Shown in pieces: positions 10,001 through 18,541 of a stretch of 64,000 nucleotides of DNA (the stretch's first letter is position 1; the number at the start of each line of letters is the position of its first letter). The DNA is taken from contig NZ_CP040968.1 in assembly GCF_006365315.1 (NCBI RefSeq), positions 1,178,001 through 1,242,000 on the forward strand, read 5' to 3'. The notes under the pieces are model-generated. The model was given only the letters and a program-made list of their open reading frames with translations. It did no database searches and had not been told where the DNA came from. The translations under genes were made by a program, and so were the position numbers. This DNA is from Candidatus Methylopumilus universalis (GTDB lineage: Bacteria; Pseudomonadota; Gammaproteobacteria; Burkholderiales; Methylophilaceae).

Positions 10001-10824
10001 GTATCTGCAATATTAGATAATTCTTCTGCATAGGGCCTCATGAGCGCCGCGCCTAATGCGCAATTAAGACCAATCGTCATCGGTTTTGCATGGCGTACTG
10101 AATTCCAAAATGCAGCGACTGTTTGGCCAGATAAAATTCGGCCTGATGCATCAGTCACGGTACCTGACAACATAATCGGTAGACGCATTTTATTTTCTTC
10201 GAAATAGGTTTCGATCGCAAAAAGAGCGGCTTTGCAATTTAACGTATCAAAAATTGTTTCAACTAAAAGAATATCCACGTCACCTTCAACCAACGCTTTC
10301 ACTTGATTGAAATAACTATTTTTTAATTCTTTAAACGTAATGTTCCGGGCTGCAGGATCATTCACGTCTGGTGAGATCGATGCAGTTTTGGGTGTCGGAC
10401 CAACAGCGCCTGCTACAAATCTTGGTTTATCTTTCGTTGAAAATTTTTCGACCGCTTGGCGCGCTAATTTGGCAGACGCTACGTTCATTTCATAAGCCAA
10501 ATCTGACATTGCATAATCATCTTGCGCTATTTCTGTTGCACCAAAAGTATTAGTTTCGATGATGTCAGAACCTGCTTCTAAGTAAGCTTCGTGAATACTT
10601 TGAATAATTTGAGGTTGAGTGAGGCTTAATAACTCGTTATTACCTTTAAGAAATAATTCACGTTTACCTTCTGGCCCTGAAAATTTTGCAAAACGACCTT
10701 CTTGACCACCGCGGTAATCTTCCTCGGTGAGTTTATGTTGTTGGATCATGGTGCCCATTGCGCCATCCAACAATAAAATACGCTCGGCTAAGAGTTTTCT
10801 CAGTATTTTTTCTTGATCAGTCAT
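7060..10824 (-). CDS. metH: Cobalamin-dependent methionine synthase
   Basis: Transfers the methyl group of methyl-tetrahydrofolate to homocysteine through cobalamin. All four modules are present: homocysteine domain (zinc cysteines in [10 protein letters not shown] near residue 320, plus GLNCALG), folate domain ([12 protein letters not shown]), B12 domain ([12 protein letters not shown] near residue 785, the lower-axial His) and the reactivation domain ending in [12 protein letters not shown] and [20 protein letters not shown] start at the ATG with AGGA five bases upstream, giving 1254 residues; a start 15 bases earlier lacks a ribosome site. No cobalamin or SAM riboswitch is visible upstream. 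Confidence 0.97.
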   Translation of the reverse strand: MTDQEKILRKLLAERILLLDGAMGTMIQQHKLTEEDYRGGQEGRFAKFSGPEGKRELFLKGNNELLSLTQPQIIQSIHEAYLEAGSDIIETNTFGATEIAQDDYAMSDLAYEMNVASAKLARQAVEKFSTKDKPRFVAGAVGPTPKTASISPDVNDPAARNITFKELKNSYFNQVKALVEGDVDILLVETIFDTLNCKAALFAIETYFEENKMRLPIMLSGTVTDASGRILSGQTVAAFWNSVRHAKPMTIGLNCALGAALMRPYAEELSNIADTYICIYPNAGLPNPMSDTGFDEKPKDTSSLIKEFATSGFVNIAGGCCGTTPEHIKAIADEIKNIKPREVPTVETVTRLSGLESFLIKDDSLFVNVGERTNVTGSKVFANLIINEKYDEALSVARQQVENGAQIIDINMDEGMLDAVKAMKHFLNLVASEPDIARIPIMIDSSKWDVIEAGLQCVQGKAIVNSISLKEGEAEFIRQATLCRRYGTAVIVMAFDEKGQADTFERKTEICKRAYDLLISKINFPPEDIIFDPNIFAIATGIEEHDNYAVDFINATRWIKENLPHAKISGGVSNVSFSFRGNDAAREAIHTVFLYHAIKAGLSMGIVNAGMMGVYDDLDPELKERVEDVVLNRRIDATERMIEIAGTLKGSKKEVQTLNWRGTETEPITVNKRLAYALVHGITDYIVEDTEEARLEAMQKNGRPIHVIEGPLMDGMNVVGDLFAQGKMFLPQVVKSARVMKQAVAHLVPFIEEEKKLEEKRTGIVSKPKGKMLIATVKGDVHDIGKNIVSVVLQCNNFEVINMGVMVPCSEILEMAKKENVDIIGLSGLITPSLEEMTHVAKEMQRDPHFRGLKTPLLIGGATTSRAHTAVKIAPHYDGPVIYVPDASRSVAVMQSLLTPEQKDQYIFDIEKDYARARDQHANKKGVKLLSLEAARLNKSKLQFDKTYTPKAPKFIGKRVFKNIDLSLIAPYIDWSPFFQTWDLVGFYPAILNDPIVGKSATQVFNEAQTMLTKLINNRALVANGVVAFYPANSVDDDIEIYEDESRTKTLFTYYGLRQQSEKPTVDNLQKPNQCLSDFIAPKSSGIKDYIGVFAVTSGLGMEKYEKEFKDKNDDYSSIMFKSLADRLAEAFAEYMHERVRKDLWGYVIDENIDKEALIKEAYQGIRPAPGYPACPDHTVKKDIFTHLRLDEIDMHLTDSFAMSPAASVSGFYFAHPEAHYFSVDKIGDDQLKDMAKRRDVSVEFLKKWLAPNL

Positions 10825-10904
10825 GAAGTCCTGTGGCATTGAATTTTTAAAGATGTATTAGGCATGATTAATAGCCTAGAGTGTAGCAAGAAACCAAAAG
10901 GTCA

Positions 10905-11141
10905 TTATTTTTTACGCGCTTCAATCTCAGAGAGTTTCTTTTCTAGTTCTTCTAATTTTTGACGTGTACGTTTTAGAACTTCCGTTTGAACATCAAACTC
11001 TTCGCGAGTTACAAGCTCCATTTTAGTGAACATGCCCTTTAATAGTGCATCGATATTCTTTTCGATGTCAGGCAAGGGTGAATCCTTTACTATCTCTCTG
11101 ATTTTATTAGATATTTCGTTTAATTTTTCATTATTTAACAT
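10905..11141 (-). CDS. ubiK: Ubiquinone biosynthesis accessory factor UbiK
   Basis: A 78-residue protein of the UbiK/YqiC (BMFP) family: an amphipathic N-terminal part (LNEISNKIREIVKDSPLPDI) followed by a C-terminal coiled coil (REEFDVQTEVLKRTRQKLEE onwards). In other proteobacteria it binds UbiJ and lipids to support aerobic ubiquinone synthesis. It stands alone upstream of metH, with an AAGGAAAT ribosome site before the ATG. Function is by family resemblance. Confidence 0.88.
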   Translation of the reverse strand: MLNNEKLNEISNKIREIVKDSPLPDIEKNIDALLKGMFTKMELVTREEFDVQTEVLKRTRQKLEELEKKLSEIEARKK

Positions 11142-11259
11142 GATAAATTTCCTTTTGATTCAAGAGTTTATCAGATTTAAACCCACATTAAGTGCATAGA
11201 GTCTTAGTGCTATCTAAGGTGGTATTTACTAACTCATTGATTTTAATATAATAAACAAG

Positions 11260-11277
11260 TTGGCACAGTAATTGCTT
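11260..11277 (+). promoter_or_regulatory. Sigma-54 (RpoN) type promoter for the porin-glnK-amtB genes
   Basis: The sequence TTGGCACAGTAATTGCTT has GG and GC separated by exactly ten bases, matching the -24/-12 form TGGCAC-N5-TTGCW. Transcription would start near 11287, about 60 bases before the porin ATG. Its place in front of a porin followed by glnK and amtB fits NtrC-activated nitrogen control. I see no clean NtrC palindrome upstream (GTGC elements around 11190-11225 are imperfect), so the activator is inferred. Confidence 0.78.
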
Positions 11278-11348
11278 ATATTATTGTGTGAATATAAAAA
11301 TAACTAATCACATTATTTTCAGGAAATTTTTACTAAGGAGTTTTAAAA

Positions 11349-12188
11349 ATGCGTAAATTGCTTATTACAACAGCAGTATTAGGAGCTCTTGCAGCACCTT
11401 CATTTGTTTTTGCAGCTGAGGCTGCACCTGCACCTGATTTAACAGTTGCATATAACGTTGGTCTCTATAGCCAATACATTTTCCGTGGCTTAACTCAAAC
11501 AGATCGCAAACCAGCCTTACAAGGTGGCGTTGATTTAACACATTCAAGCGGCTTTTATTTGGGTGCTTGGGGTTCAAATATTGACTGGTTAAGATCATCT
11601 TACGGACCAACCGGAACTGTAAATGATACTTATTACACAAAAGGCGGTAATTTAGAAGTTGACTTGTATGGTGGTTTTAGAACTGAACTGGGCAAGTCTG
11701 GAGTTGGTATCGATGTTGGGGTGCTTCAATATTGGTATCCAGGCACTCTTAGAAGTGGCTGGGCAAAAGCTAACACCACTGAGCTTTATGGCGCATTGAG
11801 TTACGGATGGTTACAAGCGAAACTTTCTGGTGTTGTTTCAGAGGCAGCTTGGGGCTGGGGAAAATCATCAACTGCTGCCCAAGAAGATGCTCGTGGAACT
11901 TATTATGCTGAACTTAATGCAACCATCCCTGTTGGAGAATTAGTGGGTGGAGACGTTCTTAAAGGTGTAACAGTTTTAGCGCATTACGCTCGACAAGACT
12001 TTCAAGGCAACTTAAATGAGCCAGCAAGTTACAACGACTGGAAACTTGGCTTACAAAAATCATTTGAAAGTGGAGTTAATGTAGGTGCATATTACACAGA
12101 CACTAATGCTGATAGAGCAAGCTGGACTTATGCAGGTAAAAATATCGGTGATGCAACTGGTACAGCTTACATCCAAAAAACGTTCTAA
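11349..12188 (+). CDS. TorF-family putative outer-membrane porin
   Basis: A 279-residue outer-membrane beta-barrel protein of the TIGR02001 / TorF type. A signal peptide (MRKLLITTAVLGALAAPSFV, cleavage after FAA) leads into the family opening DLTVAYNVGLYSQYIFRGLT, followed by alternating aromatic/small strands and a C-terminal phenylalanine typical of barrels (YIQKTF). A strong AAGGAG ribosome site precedes the ATG. Members commonly sit beside ammonium transporter genes; here the shared sigma-54-type promoter suggests it admits a nitrogen compound, which is inference. Confidence 0.88.
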   Translation: MRKLLITTAVLGALAAPSFVFAAEAAPAPDLTVAYNVGLYSQYIFRGLTQTDRKPALQGGVDLTHSSGFYLGAWGSNIDWLRSSYGPTGTVNDTYYTKGGNLEVDLYGGFRTELGKSGVGIDVGVLQYWYPGTLRSGWAKANTTELYGALSYGWLQAKLSGVVSEAAWGWGKSSTAAQEDARGTYYAELNATIPVGELVGGDVLKGVTVLAHYARQDFQGNLNEPASYNDWKLGLQKSFESGVNVGAYYTDTNADRASWTYAGKNIGDATGTAYIQKTF

Positions 12189-12205
12189 AAGCAGTTGTTA
12201 AGATT

Positions 12206-12240
12206 AGGGCCTAAGGCCAAGGCCCTTTCTTGATTTTTTT
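12206..12240 (+). terminator. Hairpin with T run between porin and glnK
   Basis: A perfect seven-base stem (AGGGCCT / AGGCCCT, 12206-12212 and 12220-12226) with a seven-base loop, followed by TTCTTGATTTTTTT. It looks like a leaky intrinsic terminator that would let the porin be expressed above glnK-amtB. No separate promoter for glnK is obvious in the short gap that remains. Confidence 0.7.
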
Positions 12241-12242
12241 AA

Positions 12243-12599
<357 letters not shown>

Positions 12600-12615
12600 C
12601 CAGAGGAATAAAATT

Positions 12616-14106
12616 ATGAAAAAATTATTATCAACTTTCGCATTAATTAGCTTCTTATGCCTAAACTTTTTAGGGATGACAAGTGTAAGTTTTGCTGATG
12701 AAGCAATTTCAGTAAAAGCGAGTGATGCTGTAACTTTAGTTGCAGATGCAACACCTGCTGAAAAACCTGTTGAAGCAAAAGATGAGCCTCCTGCACCGAC
12801 ACCGAATAAAGGTGACACTGCATGGATGATCATGGCTACAATTCTGGTGACCTTAATGGTGATTCCAGGTTTAGCACTCTTCTATGGTGGCTTAGTCAGA
12901 TCAAAAAATATGTTATCTGTACTCATGCAAACTTTCGTAGTGTTTTCTCTCATGGGTGTTTTATGGGCGATCTACGGATACAGCGTTGCATTTACAGGCG
13001 GCAGTCCATTTTATGGTGGCTTCAGTAAGTTATTTTTAAGTGGTATCACACCAGACTCAGTAGGCGCTACTTTTAGCAAAGGTGTAGTGATTCCTGAATT
13101 TATCTTTGTAGCTTTCCAATTAACTTTCGCAGCGATTACGCCCGCTTTAATTATTGGTGCATTTGCTGAGCGCATGAAATTTTCGGCTGTACTTTTATTC
13201 TTAATCATCTGGTTTACATTTGCTTATTTACCGATGGCACACATGGTGTGGTATTGGGACGGCCCAGATGCAATCACTGATGCTAAATCATTAGAAACTG
13301 TGATTGGAAATGCAGGCTGGTTATGGGCTAAAGGTGCACTCGATTTTGCAGGTGGTACAGTGGTTCATATTAATGCTGGTATCGCAGCCCTTGTAGCCGC
13401 TCTCATGGTAGGTAAAAGAATTGGTTATGGCAAAGAAGCCATGCCTCCGCATAGCCTTACATTAACTATGGTGGGTGCATCTTTACTATGGGTAGGTTGG
13501 TTCGGTTTCAATGCAGGTTCAAATCTTGAAGCGACAGGATTAGCAGCATTAGCTTTTGTAAATACTATGCTTGCAACGGCTGCTGCAACACTTTCCTGGA
13601 TCGCATTTGAATGGATCTTAAAATCAAAACCATCTATGTTAGGTGCAGCATCAGGCGCAGTTGCTGGTCTCGTAGCGATTACTCCGGCATGCGGATTTGT
13701 GGGCCCAATAGGCGCGCTTATTATCGGTGCAGGTGTATCTCCAATCTGCTTATTCTTTGTATCTAAAGTTAAAAAGGCTTTTGGTTACGACGATACACTT
13801 GATGTATTTGGTGTACACGGCGTGGGTGGTATCTTCGGTGCAATTATGACCGGTGTATTCGTAAGCCCAGCATTAGGTGGTACGGGTGTTTATGATTATG
13901 TTGCAAATAAAGTAGGCGAGTTTGATATGCATACGCAAGTCATGTCTCAACTATGGGCAGTGGGTACAGCCGTTGTTGTATCAGCAACTGTATCTTATGT
14001 TGCGTTAAAACTTATCGATATGACGATTGGTTTACGTGTGAAATCAGATGCTGAGCGTGAAGGCTTAGACATTGCTGAGCACGGTGAACAGGCATATCAC
14101 AAATAA
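12616..14106 (+). CDS. amtB: Ammonium transporter with signal peptide and linker
   Basis: Inner-membrane ammonia channel of the Amt/Rh family, 496 residues with about eleven membrane helices after the leader. A cleavable-looking signal (MKKLLSTFALISFLCLNFLG) and an acidic Pro/Ala linker precede the family opening GDTAWMIMATILVTLMVIPG. The twin pore histidines lie in GTVVHINAG and DVFGVHGVGG. I use the ATG at 12616 behind AGAGGAAT; an earlier start overlapping glnK would put charged residues before the signal. GlnK would block the pore under nitrogen excess. Confidence 0.96.
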   Translation: MKKLLSTFALISFLCLNFLGMTSVSFADEAISVKASDAVTLVADATPAEKPVEAKDEPPAPTPNKGDTAWMIMATILVTLMVIPGLALFYGGLVRSKNMLSVLMQTFVVFSLMGVLWAIYGYSVAFTGGSPFYGGFSKLFLSGITPDSVGATFSKGVVIPEFIFVAFQLTFAAITPALIIGAFAERMKFSAVLLFLIIWFTFAYLPMAHMVWYWDGPDAITDAKSLETVIGNAGWLWAKGALDFAGGTVVHINAGIAALVAALMVGKRIGYGKEAMPPHSLTLTMVGASLLWVGWFGFNAGSNLEATGLAALAFVNTMLATAAATLSWIAFEWILKSKPSMLGAASGAVAGLVAITPACGFVGPIGALIIGAGVSPICLFFVSKVKKAFGYDDTLDVFGVHGVGGIFGAIMTGVFVSPALGGTGVYDYVANKVGEFDMHTQVMSQLWAVGTAVVVSATVSYVALKLIDMTIGLRVKSDAEREGLDIAEHGEQAYHK

Positions 14107-14131
14107 AATATCCTGAAAGTAGTGACTTCTC

Positions 14132-14160
14132 AAGGGCGCTTTTTAAGCGCCCTTTTTTTA
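14132..14160 (+). terminator. Intrinsic terminator after amtB
   Basis: Near-perfect ten-base stem (AAGGGCGCTT / AAGCGCCCTT) with a two-base loop followed by a run of T. It ends the porin-glnK-amtB unit. Confidence 0.9.
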
Positions 14161-14198
14161 TACATAAAATTTAATCGCTTAAAGTTATAATAGAGACC

Positions 14199-15398
14199 AT
14201 GTTTAAAAAGTTTTCTTTTTTCAATCGCGCATTTCTTAGAAATGCTTTTTTACTTATTTTAAGTCCCAAACTTTTTTTTAATCACGGGCACATTCCACCA
14301 AAGAACCATAAAATCCCAAATCGCTTTTTTGGATTAAGCCTTACCATTGAAGATTTAATTGAGGACCCCATAGGTGTCGTTGAAATGTGTCGTCAGCATA
14401 AAATTCGTGATGTAACGCTTCTTATTCCATCCAATCGTATCAGTGAATTTAGTGCAACATTTATGGACGACCTCATTGGGCACGATATTAAATTTAATCT
14501 CAAGCTAGTACTGATTGATGAGGAAGATATCTATCTGGAATGGCGGGAGATTTTAGATCTTACATTGCTAGGCTATCAAGCTCACATTGCATCCATTGAA
14601 ATCGAAATGACGAGCTTTACTCAGAAAGCATTACATACGTTCTTAAATATTTGGACTATGACGTTTAACATTGCGAGACTGAAAAAAATTAAAGTTGCAG
14701 GCCCTTCTATTCCTTCGTTTAGCCCTTTCTTTAATGACATGGTATTTAAGCTTTTAAAAGACAAATATCAACTACCTGATATTCATACGATCAATTTAAC
14801 GAATGAAATGGATAAAGAGCCCGAGCTCATTTATTCAAATTTCTTGATTCCTAAGTTAGGTAAACTTTTTAAATTCAATCTCATAAAAAAATTAGCACTC
14901 GTTCAAAGAATTGCCGAAAGTTTTAACATCAAAACTATTTATGGAACAATTGAATTAAAGCGTCATGAAATTACTTCTTATACGCTGCGAGCGATTTCTT
15001 TACTGATTGCCTCAGGCCGACTCACTAAACTCTATGTGCCCTATAGAAATGCAGAAGGTGTTCTTTTTCTAGTCGATCGCATGGAGGGCATGACTTATCT
15101 GGGCTCTTTATTTCATGATGCATCTTTTGAAATTCATCACTTTAAAAATGAAAAAGAGCAAATGCATGCCATATGGGCACGGGACGATAAGAGCTTAAAT
15201 CCAGAGAATTTTTATCATATTGAAGATATCTACTCTGCCAAAATCTTTGATAGTCATGGTGACATCATTGATCGTAATGAATTCAAAATTACAGATACGC
15301 CCATTTACCTTGTCTGGAGATCGATGGACCCCATTACCTTCATTGATACACCAAAAGCCTTAGATCTTAATGTCACCAATATCATGGCTCTATCATGA
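14199..15398 (+). CDS. Glycoside-hydrolase-like protein of unknown function
   Basis: I do not recognise a named family with certainty. The 399 residues suggest a TIM barrel (repeating beta/alpha pattern, KIKVAGPSIPSFSPFF resembling the GPxVxDFxP strand seen in GH-A clan enzymes such as GH39) followed by a beta-sandwich end (MHAIWARDDKSL, AKIFDSHGDIIDRNEF, ITDTPIYLVW). This C-terminal pattern is usual in glycosidase-like proteins near LPS genes. I cannot point to a confident catalytic Glu pair, so it may be degenerate. Basic N-terminus without a clear signal peptide. Preceded by the amtB terminator and transcribed alone. Confidence 0.6.
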   Translation: MFKKFSFFNRAFLRNAFLLILSPKLFFNHGHIPPKNHKIPNRFFGLSLTIEDLIEDPIGVVEMCRQHKIRDVTLLIPSNRISEFSATFMDDLIGHDIKFNLKLVLIDEEDIYLEWREILDLTLLGYQAHIASIEIEMTSFTQKALHTFLNIWTMTFNIARLKKIKVAGPSIPSFSPFFNDMVFKLLKDKYQLPDIHTINLTNEMDKEPELIYSNFLIPKLGKLFKFNLIKKLALVQRIAESFNIKTIYGTIELKRHEITSYTLRAISLLIASGRLTKLYVPYRNAEGVLFLVDRMEGMTYLGSLFHDASFEIHHFKNEKEQMHAIWARDDKSLNPENFYHIEDIYSAKIFDSHGDIIDRNEFKITDTPIYLVWRSMDPITFIDTPKALDLNVTNIMALS

Positions 15399-15510
15399 AA
15401 ATCATGAGGTCTAATTCATTACCTATTCTGTGTATTTCATTTAGATTCGGCCTATAGTTCATTCAATGCATCTTGAATGCAGATTGTTTAACACTCATAG
15501 GAGAAATATT

Positions 15511-15582
15511 ATGTGGACAACTCCAGCAGCTACAGAAATGCGTTTTGGCTTTGAAGTGACTATGTACGTAATGAACAAGTAA
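15511..15582 (+). CDS. pqqA: Pyrroloquinoline quinone precursor peptide PqqA
   Basis: A 23-residue peptide beginning MWTTPAATEMRFGFEV and continuing TMYVMNK. It has the PqqA core with Glu15 and Tyr19 spaced E-x3-Y, the two residues that PqqE cross-links and that become the PQQ skeleton. An AGGAGAAA ribosome site lies eight bases before ATG and a terminator follows, so it is its own transcription unit. pqqB, C, D and E are not in the window; a detached pqqA is known in methylotrophs. PQQ serves methanol dehydrogenases (XoxF/MxaF), which are not in this window either. Confidence 0.95.
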   Translation: MWTTPAATEMRFGFEVTMYVMNK

Positions 15583-15605
15583 TTGTTCGTTAACTACGGT
15601 TACTT

Positions 15606-15636
15606 AAAAAAGGAAGCTTTATAGCTTCCTTTTTTT
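15606..15636. terminator. Bidirectional terminator between pqqA and mltA
   Basis: AAAAAAGGAAGCT / AGCTTCCTTTTTTT with a four-base loop, A-rich on one side and T-rich on the other, so it can serve both convergent genes. It reaches the mltA stop codon at 15635. Confidence 0.9.
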
Positions 15637-16888
15637 ATTTGGAAGCTTCCTCAATGCGATTGCGTTTCATGGCATATTCTTGGGTCGCGATTGGGAATAC
15701 ATAATCCTTAGGGAGTAATGCCCAGATTTTTCCCTGTTGTTTCATTGAGCCTGCTTTCCGTCCAGCATCATCCCCAGTGCCCCAATAGAAATCTGCACGA
15801 ACACCACCTCGAATTGCCCCGCCTGTGTCTTGAGCAACCATCAAGCGATCGAGGGGCTCATTCGTATTAGGCTGAGTTGTGGATAAGAAAATAGGTGCGC
15901 CTAATGGAATAAATTTAGGATCGATCGCAACACTTCGCTCAGCTTCAATCGATATCCCTAAAGCACCGATCGGTCCTGGCAAGTCATTTGGTAATTTTCT
16001 AAAAAATACATAACTCGCATTAACATTTAAAAAATCTTTAAGTTTAACGATGTTTTTTTTCGCCCAATTTTTAATGCCTTCCATCGAAGCCTCGGCCATA
16101 GTGATTTCTTTTTTCTGAATGAGCACTGAACCAATCGCTTTAAATGGATATCCATTTTGGTCGGCATAACCAATTTGCATGGCTTCTCCATTATCAAAAT
16201 GAATAATGCCTGATCCTTGAATCTCTAAAAAGAAGGCCTCCACAGGGTCTTCTACCCAAACAATTTCATTGCCTGCTAAAGGGCTGCCTTTTCCATCAAT
16301 CTCAGCTCTTGATAAATAAGGTACTAATTTGTTTCCCACTAATTTTCCACGCAAACGTTTTGATTTAAGTTCTGGATACACCTCACTTAAATCTACAGTA
16401 ATTAAATCTTTAGGCGTTGTGTAAAGTGGGATTTTGTAATGTGATGTTTTAACCTTGCTGCCTTTTAAGATAGGCTGATAATAACCAGTGATGATGCCGG
16501 TTTCGGAGCCATCCATATTACTTGCAGTATAGACATTAAAATAGTTTTTAAAATAGTTTTTAATATTTTCATCGCTTGGCTCTTTCATATCATCCGCAAG
16601 ATCGCATACTTTTTTCCAAGCATCTTTTTGTTTTAATGCAGAACAGCTTCTAAGCCATGCCGTCCAAGCAGGGAGTAAATTGTCACTTTCAAATGAAGAT
16701 TCAATCGCACTCCAATCTGATTTTTTTAAGAGTCCATAATCAGGAATTTTTGCGAGATCTTCTTTTTCAGTTTTAATTTTTGGGCAGTCACAATTAGATT
16801 TTGTAACAGAAACTTTTTCTCCCTTATACGGGGTACCTGCACATGAGACAAGAAATAAAGTAAGTAAGAATAAAATGAAATGTCTCAT
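15635..16888 (-). CDS. mltA: Membrane-bound lytic murein transglycosylase A
   Basis: Outer-membrane lipoprotein that cleaves peptidoglycan glycan strands to 1,6-anhydro-MurNAc ends. A lipobox signal (LFLVSCAGTP, Cys16) starts the 417 residues. The MltA barrel follows (TGYYQPILKGS, FFLEIQGSGII, IGYADQNGYPFKAIG), and the C-terminal 3D domain carries the catalytic aspartate in MVAQDTGGAIRGGVRADFYWG followed by GDDAGRKAGSM. apaG lies directly upstream. Confidence 0.94.
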   Translation of the reverse strand: MRHFILFLLTLFLVSCAGTPYKGEKVSVTKSNCDCPKIKTEKEDLAKIPDYGLLKKSDWSAIESSFESDNLLPAWTAWLRSCSALKQKDAWKKVCDLADDMKEPSDENIKNYFKNYFNVYTASNMDGSETGIITGYYQPILKGSKVKTSHYKIPLYTTPKDLITVDLSEVYPELKSKRLRGKLVGNKLVPYLSRAEIDGKGSPLAGNEIVWVEDPVEAFFLEIQGSGIIHFDNGEAMQIGYADQNGYPFKAIGSVLIQKKEITMAEASMEGIKNWAKKNIVKLKDFLNVNASYVFFRKLPNDLPGPIGALGISIEAERSVAIDPKFIPLGAPIFLSTTQPNTNEPLDRLMVAQDTGGAIRGGVRADFYWGTGDDAGRKAGSMKQQGKIWALLPKDYVFPIATQEYAMKRNRIEEASK

Positions 16889-17272
16889 TTAATGGAGCGT
16901 CCTTGGCATCGATAAAATAAACATAGGAATTTCAGCATCAAATGAAGTGCCATCTTCGGATACCATCTGATAGCTGCCATGCATGGAGCCTACAGGTGTA
17001 TTAAGCTCAGTCCCACTTGTATAAGTATAGGATTCATGCGGCTTAATAAGGGGTTGTTCACCGACCACACCTAAACCTTTCACTTCAAAAGTTTCTTCAT
17101 TGGCATCTGTAATAATCCAATGACGGCTCACAAGCTGAGCTGGAACTAGTCCATCATTGCTGATTGTAACGGTGTAATTAAAAAAATAACGGTTATGCTC
17201 AATACTAGATTTTTCTTCTACAAAATGGGTTTCAACATTAATACGAATCGCATGTAATTTTGTAGATCCCAT
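16889..17272 (-). CDS. apaG: ApaG protein
   Basis: A 127-residue single-domain protein with the fibronectin-III-like ApaG fold. Recognisable segments are YFFNYTVTISNDG, SRHWIITDANEE, VVGEQPLIKPHESYTYTSGT and GSMHGSYQMV. ApaG has been linked to Co2+ resistance and Mg2+ efflux in enterobacteria, but the molecular role is not settled. It sits between thiG and mltA with gaps of two bases or fewer, so it is translated as part of the thiSG-apaG-mltA unit. Confidence 0.93.
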   Translation of the reverse strand: MGSTKLHAIRINVETHFVEEKSSIEHNRYFFNYTVTISNDGLVPAQLVSRHWIITDANEETFEVKGLGVVGEQPLIKPHESYTYTSGTELNTPVGSMHGSYQMVSEDGTSFDAEIPMFILSMPRTLH

Positions 17273-17274
17273 GA

Positions 17275-18066
17275 TTAGGAAATCATGCCTTGCGACGGGG
17301 AGCTAGGTGATGCTGAATATAATTTCTTAGCCATTCGTCCTGCAAGATATGCTTCGCGCCCAGCTTCAATAGCTTTTTTCATAGCACTTGCCATCATGAT
17401 TGGATCATTCGCACTTGCAATTGCTGTATTCATAAGGACGCCTTCGCAACCTAATTCCATGGCAATCGCAGCATCTGAAGCGGTACCAACGCCTGCATCG
17501 ACTAAAACAGGGACTTTTGCATGCTCAATAATAATTTGTAAATTCCATGGATTTAAAATCCCCATGCCAGAACCAATGAGAGAAGCTAAAGGCATGATGG
17601 CACAGCAACCAATATTTTCAAGTTCTTTTGCCACAATCGGATCATCTGACGTGTATACCATCACATCAAAACCTTCTTTGATCAAAACTCCTGCAGCTTT
17701 TAAAGTTTCAATTACATTGGGATAAAGTGTTTTAGGGTCGCCTAAGACTTCTAACTTTACAAGCGTATGGCCATCTAATAATTCACGCGCCAAACGAAGC
17801 GTTCTTACTGCATCATCGGCTGAATAACAACCTGCCGTATTAGGAAGATAAGTAAACCGATCGGGCGGGACAAAATCAAGAAGGGAGGGTTCGCCTTCAT
17901 TTTGACCAATATTAGTTCGACGAATCGCAACTGTAATAATTTCAGCGCCACTCGCATCAATTGCGAGTCTTGTTTCCTCAAAATTTTTATACTTTCCAGT
18001 GCCAACCAATAGTCTTGATTGGTAACTTTTGCCCGCGATAAAAAGTGAATCTTTTTTTTGTGTCAT
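17275..18066 (-). CDS. thiG: Thiazole synthase ThiG
   Basis: Forms the thiazole phosphate ring of thiamine from deoxyxylulose phosphate, dehydroglycine and ThiS thiocarboxylate. Typical segments of the TIM barrel are [13 protein letters not shown], the Schiff-base lysine in [13 protein letters not shown], and [21 protein letters not shown] choose the ATG one base after the thiS stop (263 residues); a GTG nine bases earlier is the alternative. Paired with ThiS; ThiO/ThiH and ThiF are not nearby. Confidence 0.96.
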   Translation of the reverse strand: MTQKKDSLFIAGKSYQSRLLVGTGKYKNFEETRLAIDASGAEIITVAIRRTNIGQNEGEPSLLDFVPPDRFTYLPNTAGCYSADDAVRTLRLARELLDGHTLVKLEVLGDPKTLYPNVIETLKAAGVLIKEGFDVMVYTSDDPIVAKELENIGCCAIMPLASLIGSGMGILNPWNLQIIIEHAKVPVLVDAGVGTASDAAIAMELGCEGVLMNTAIASANDPIMMASAMKKAIEAGREAYLAGRMAKKLYSASPSSPSQGMIS

Positions 18067-18067
18067 C

Positions 18068-18271
18068 TTAACCACCGCCTACCGCGCCGACAATTTCTAG
18101 TTGGTCGCCATCTTGGAGCGTGATTTTTTGAAATTCAGATTTTGAAATAATCATGCCATTCTTTTCAATTGCAATACGTTTACCCAAAAGATTAAGTTGC
18201 ATGACTAATCCTTCGATTGTCATCGAAGTGTCATCAAAAGATTTTATATTACCGTTAATTTTAAGATTCAT
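18068..18271 (-). CDS. thiS: Sulfur carrier protein ThiS
   Basis: Small ubiquitin-like sulfur carrier ending in GAVGGG; the terminal Gly-Gly is adenylated and thiocarboxylated to give sulfur to ThiG. I start at the Met before NLKINGN, giving 67 residues; in-frame upstream starts (18289 ATG, 18292 TTG) would add up to seven residues. No TPP riboswitch is visible upstream, unlike thiC in this window. Confidence 0.92.
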   Translation of the reverse strand: MNLKINGNIKSFDDTSMTIEGLVMQLNLLGKRIAIEKNGMIISKSEFQKITLQDGDQLEIVGAVGGG

Positions 18272-18323
18272 AGATGTATCTTTATTCATCAAACATTGAA
18301 TTTTTAAATAAATTTAGAGTCGT

Positions 18324-18352
18324 AATTCTATGGAACACAATTCCATGGAATT
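18324..18352. repeat. Tandem palindromic element between thiS and a small ORF
   Basis: AATTCTATGGAA (18324-18335) is followed after three bases by the perfect 14-base palindrome AATTCCATGGAATT (18339-18352), a 15-base period. It lies between divergent thiS and the 53-codon ORF. Such tandem dyads often mark a repressor site, but no regulator can be named. Confidence 0.5.
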
Positions 18353-18379
18353 AAATACAATCCCAAAAGGAAAAGCTAT

Positions 18380-18541
18380 ATGCAAAATTATAATACAGAT
18401 TCGCTGAATACGTTGCCTCAGAACAAAGACGAGACAGATCATTTGATCTCATTGGAAAAGAAAACCGCGCCGATTGAATTAACTATCGATGAAAAGCTTC
18501 GTCGTAAACGTTGGCTCGAGTCAATCTCAGATTGCGTTTAA
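18380..18541 (+). CDS. Small hypothetical protein (53 aa)
   Basis: A short ORF starting MQNYNTDSLN and ending RRKRWLESISDCV, with an AAGGAAAAG ribosome site about five bases before the ATG. Hydrophilic, charged, no signal or membrane segment. Its last bases overlap the end of the converging hydrolase gene by four. Not recognised. Support comes from the ribosome site, codon use like its neighbours and filling an otherwise empty gap. Confidence 0.55.
   Translation: MQNYNTDSLNTLPQNKDETDHLISLEKKTAPIELTIDEKLRRKRWLESISDCV

Noticed and set aside
10825-10904. Cobalamin or SAM riboswitch before metH
   Set aside because: The gap is only about 80 bases and shows no B12-box (GCCACTG-like) or SAM-box core; only a weak five-base dyad (TAGGC / GCCTA) is present.
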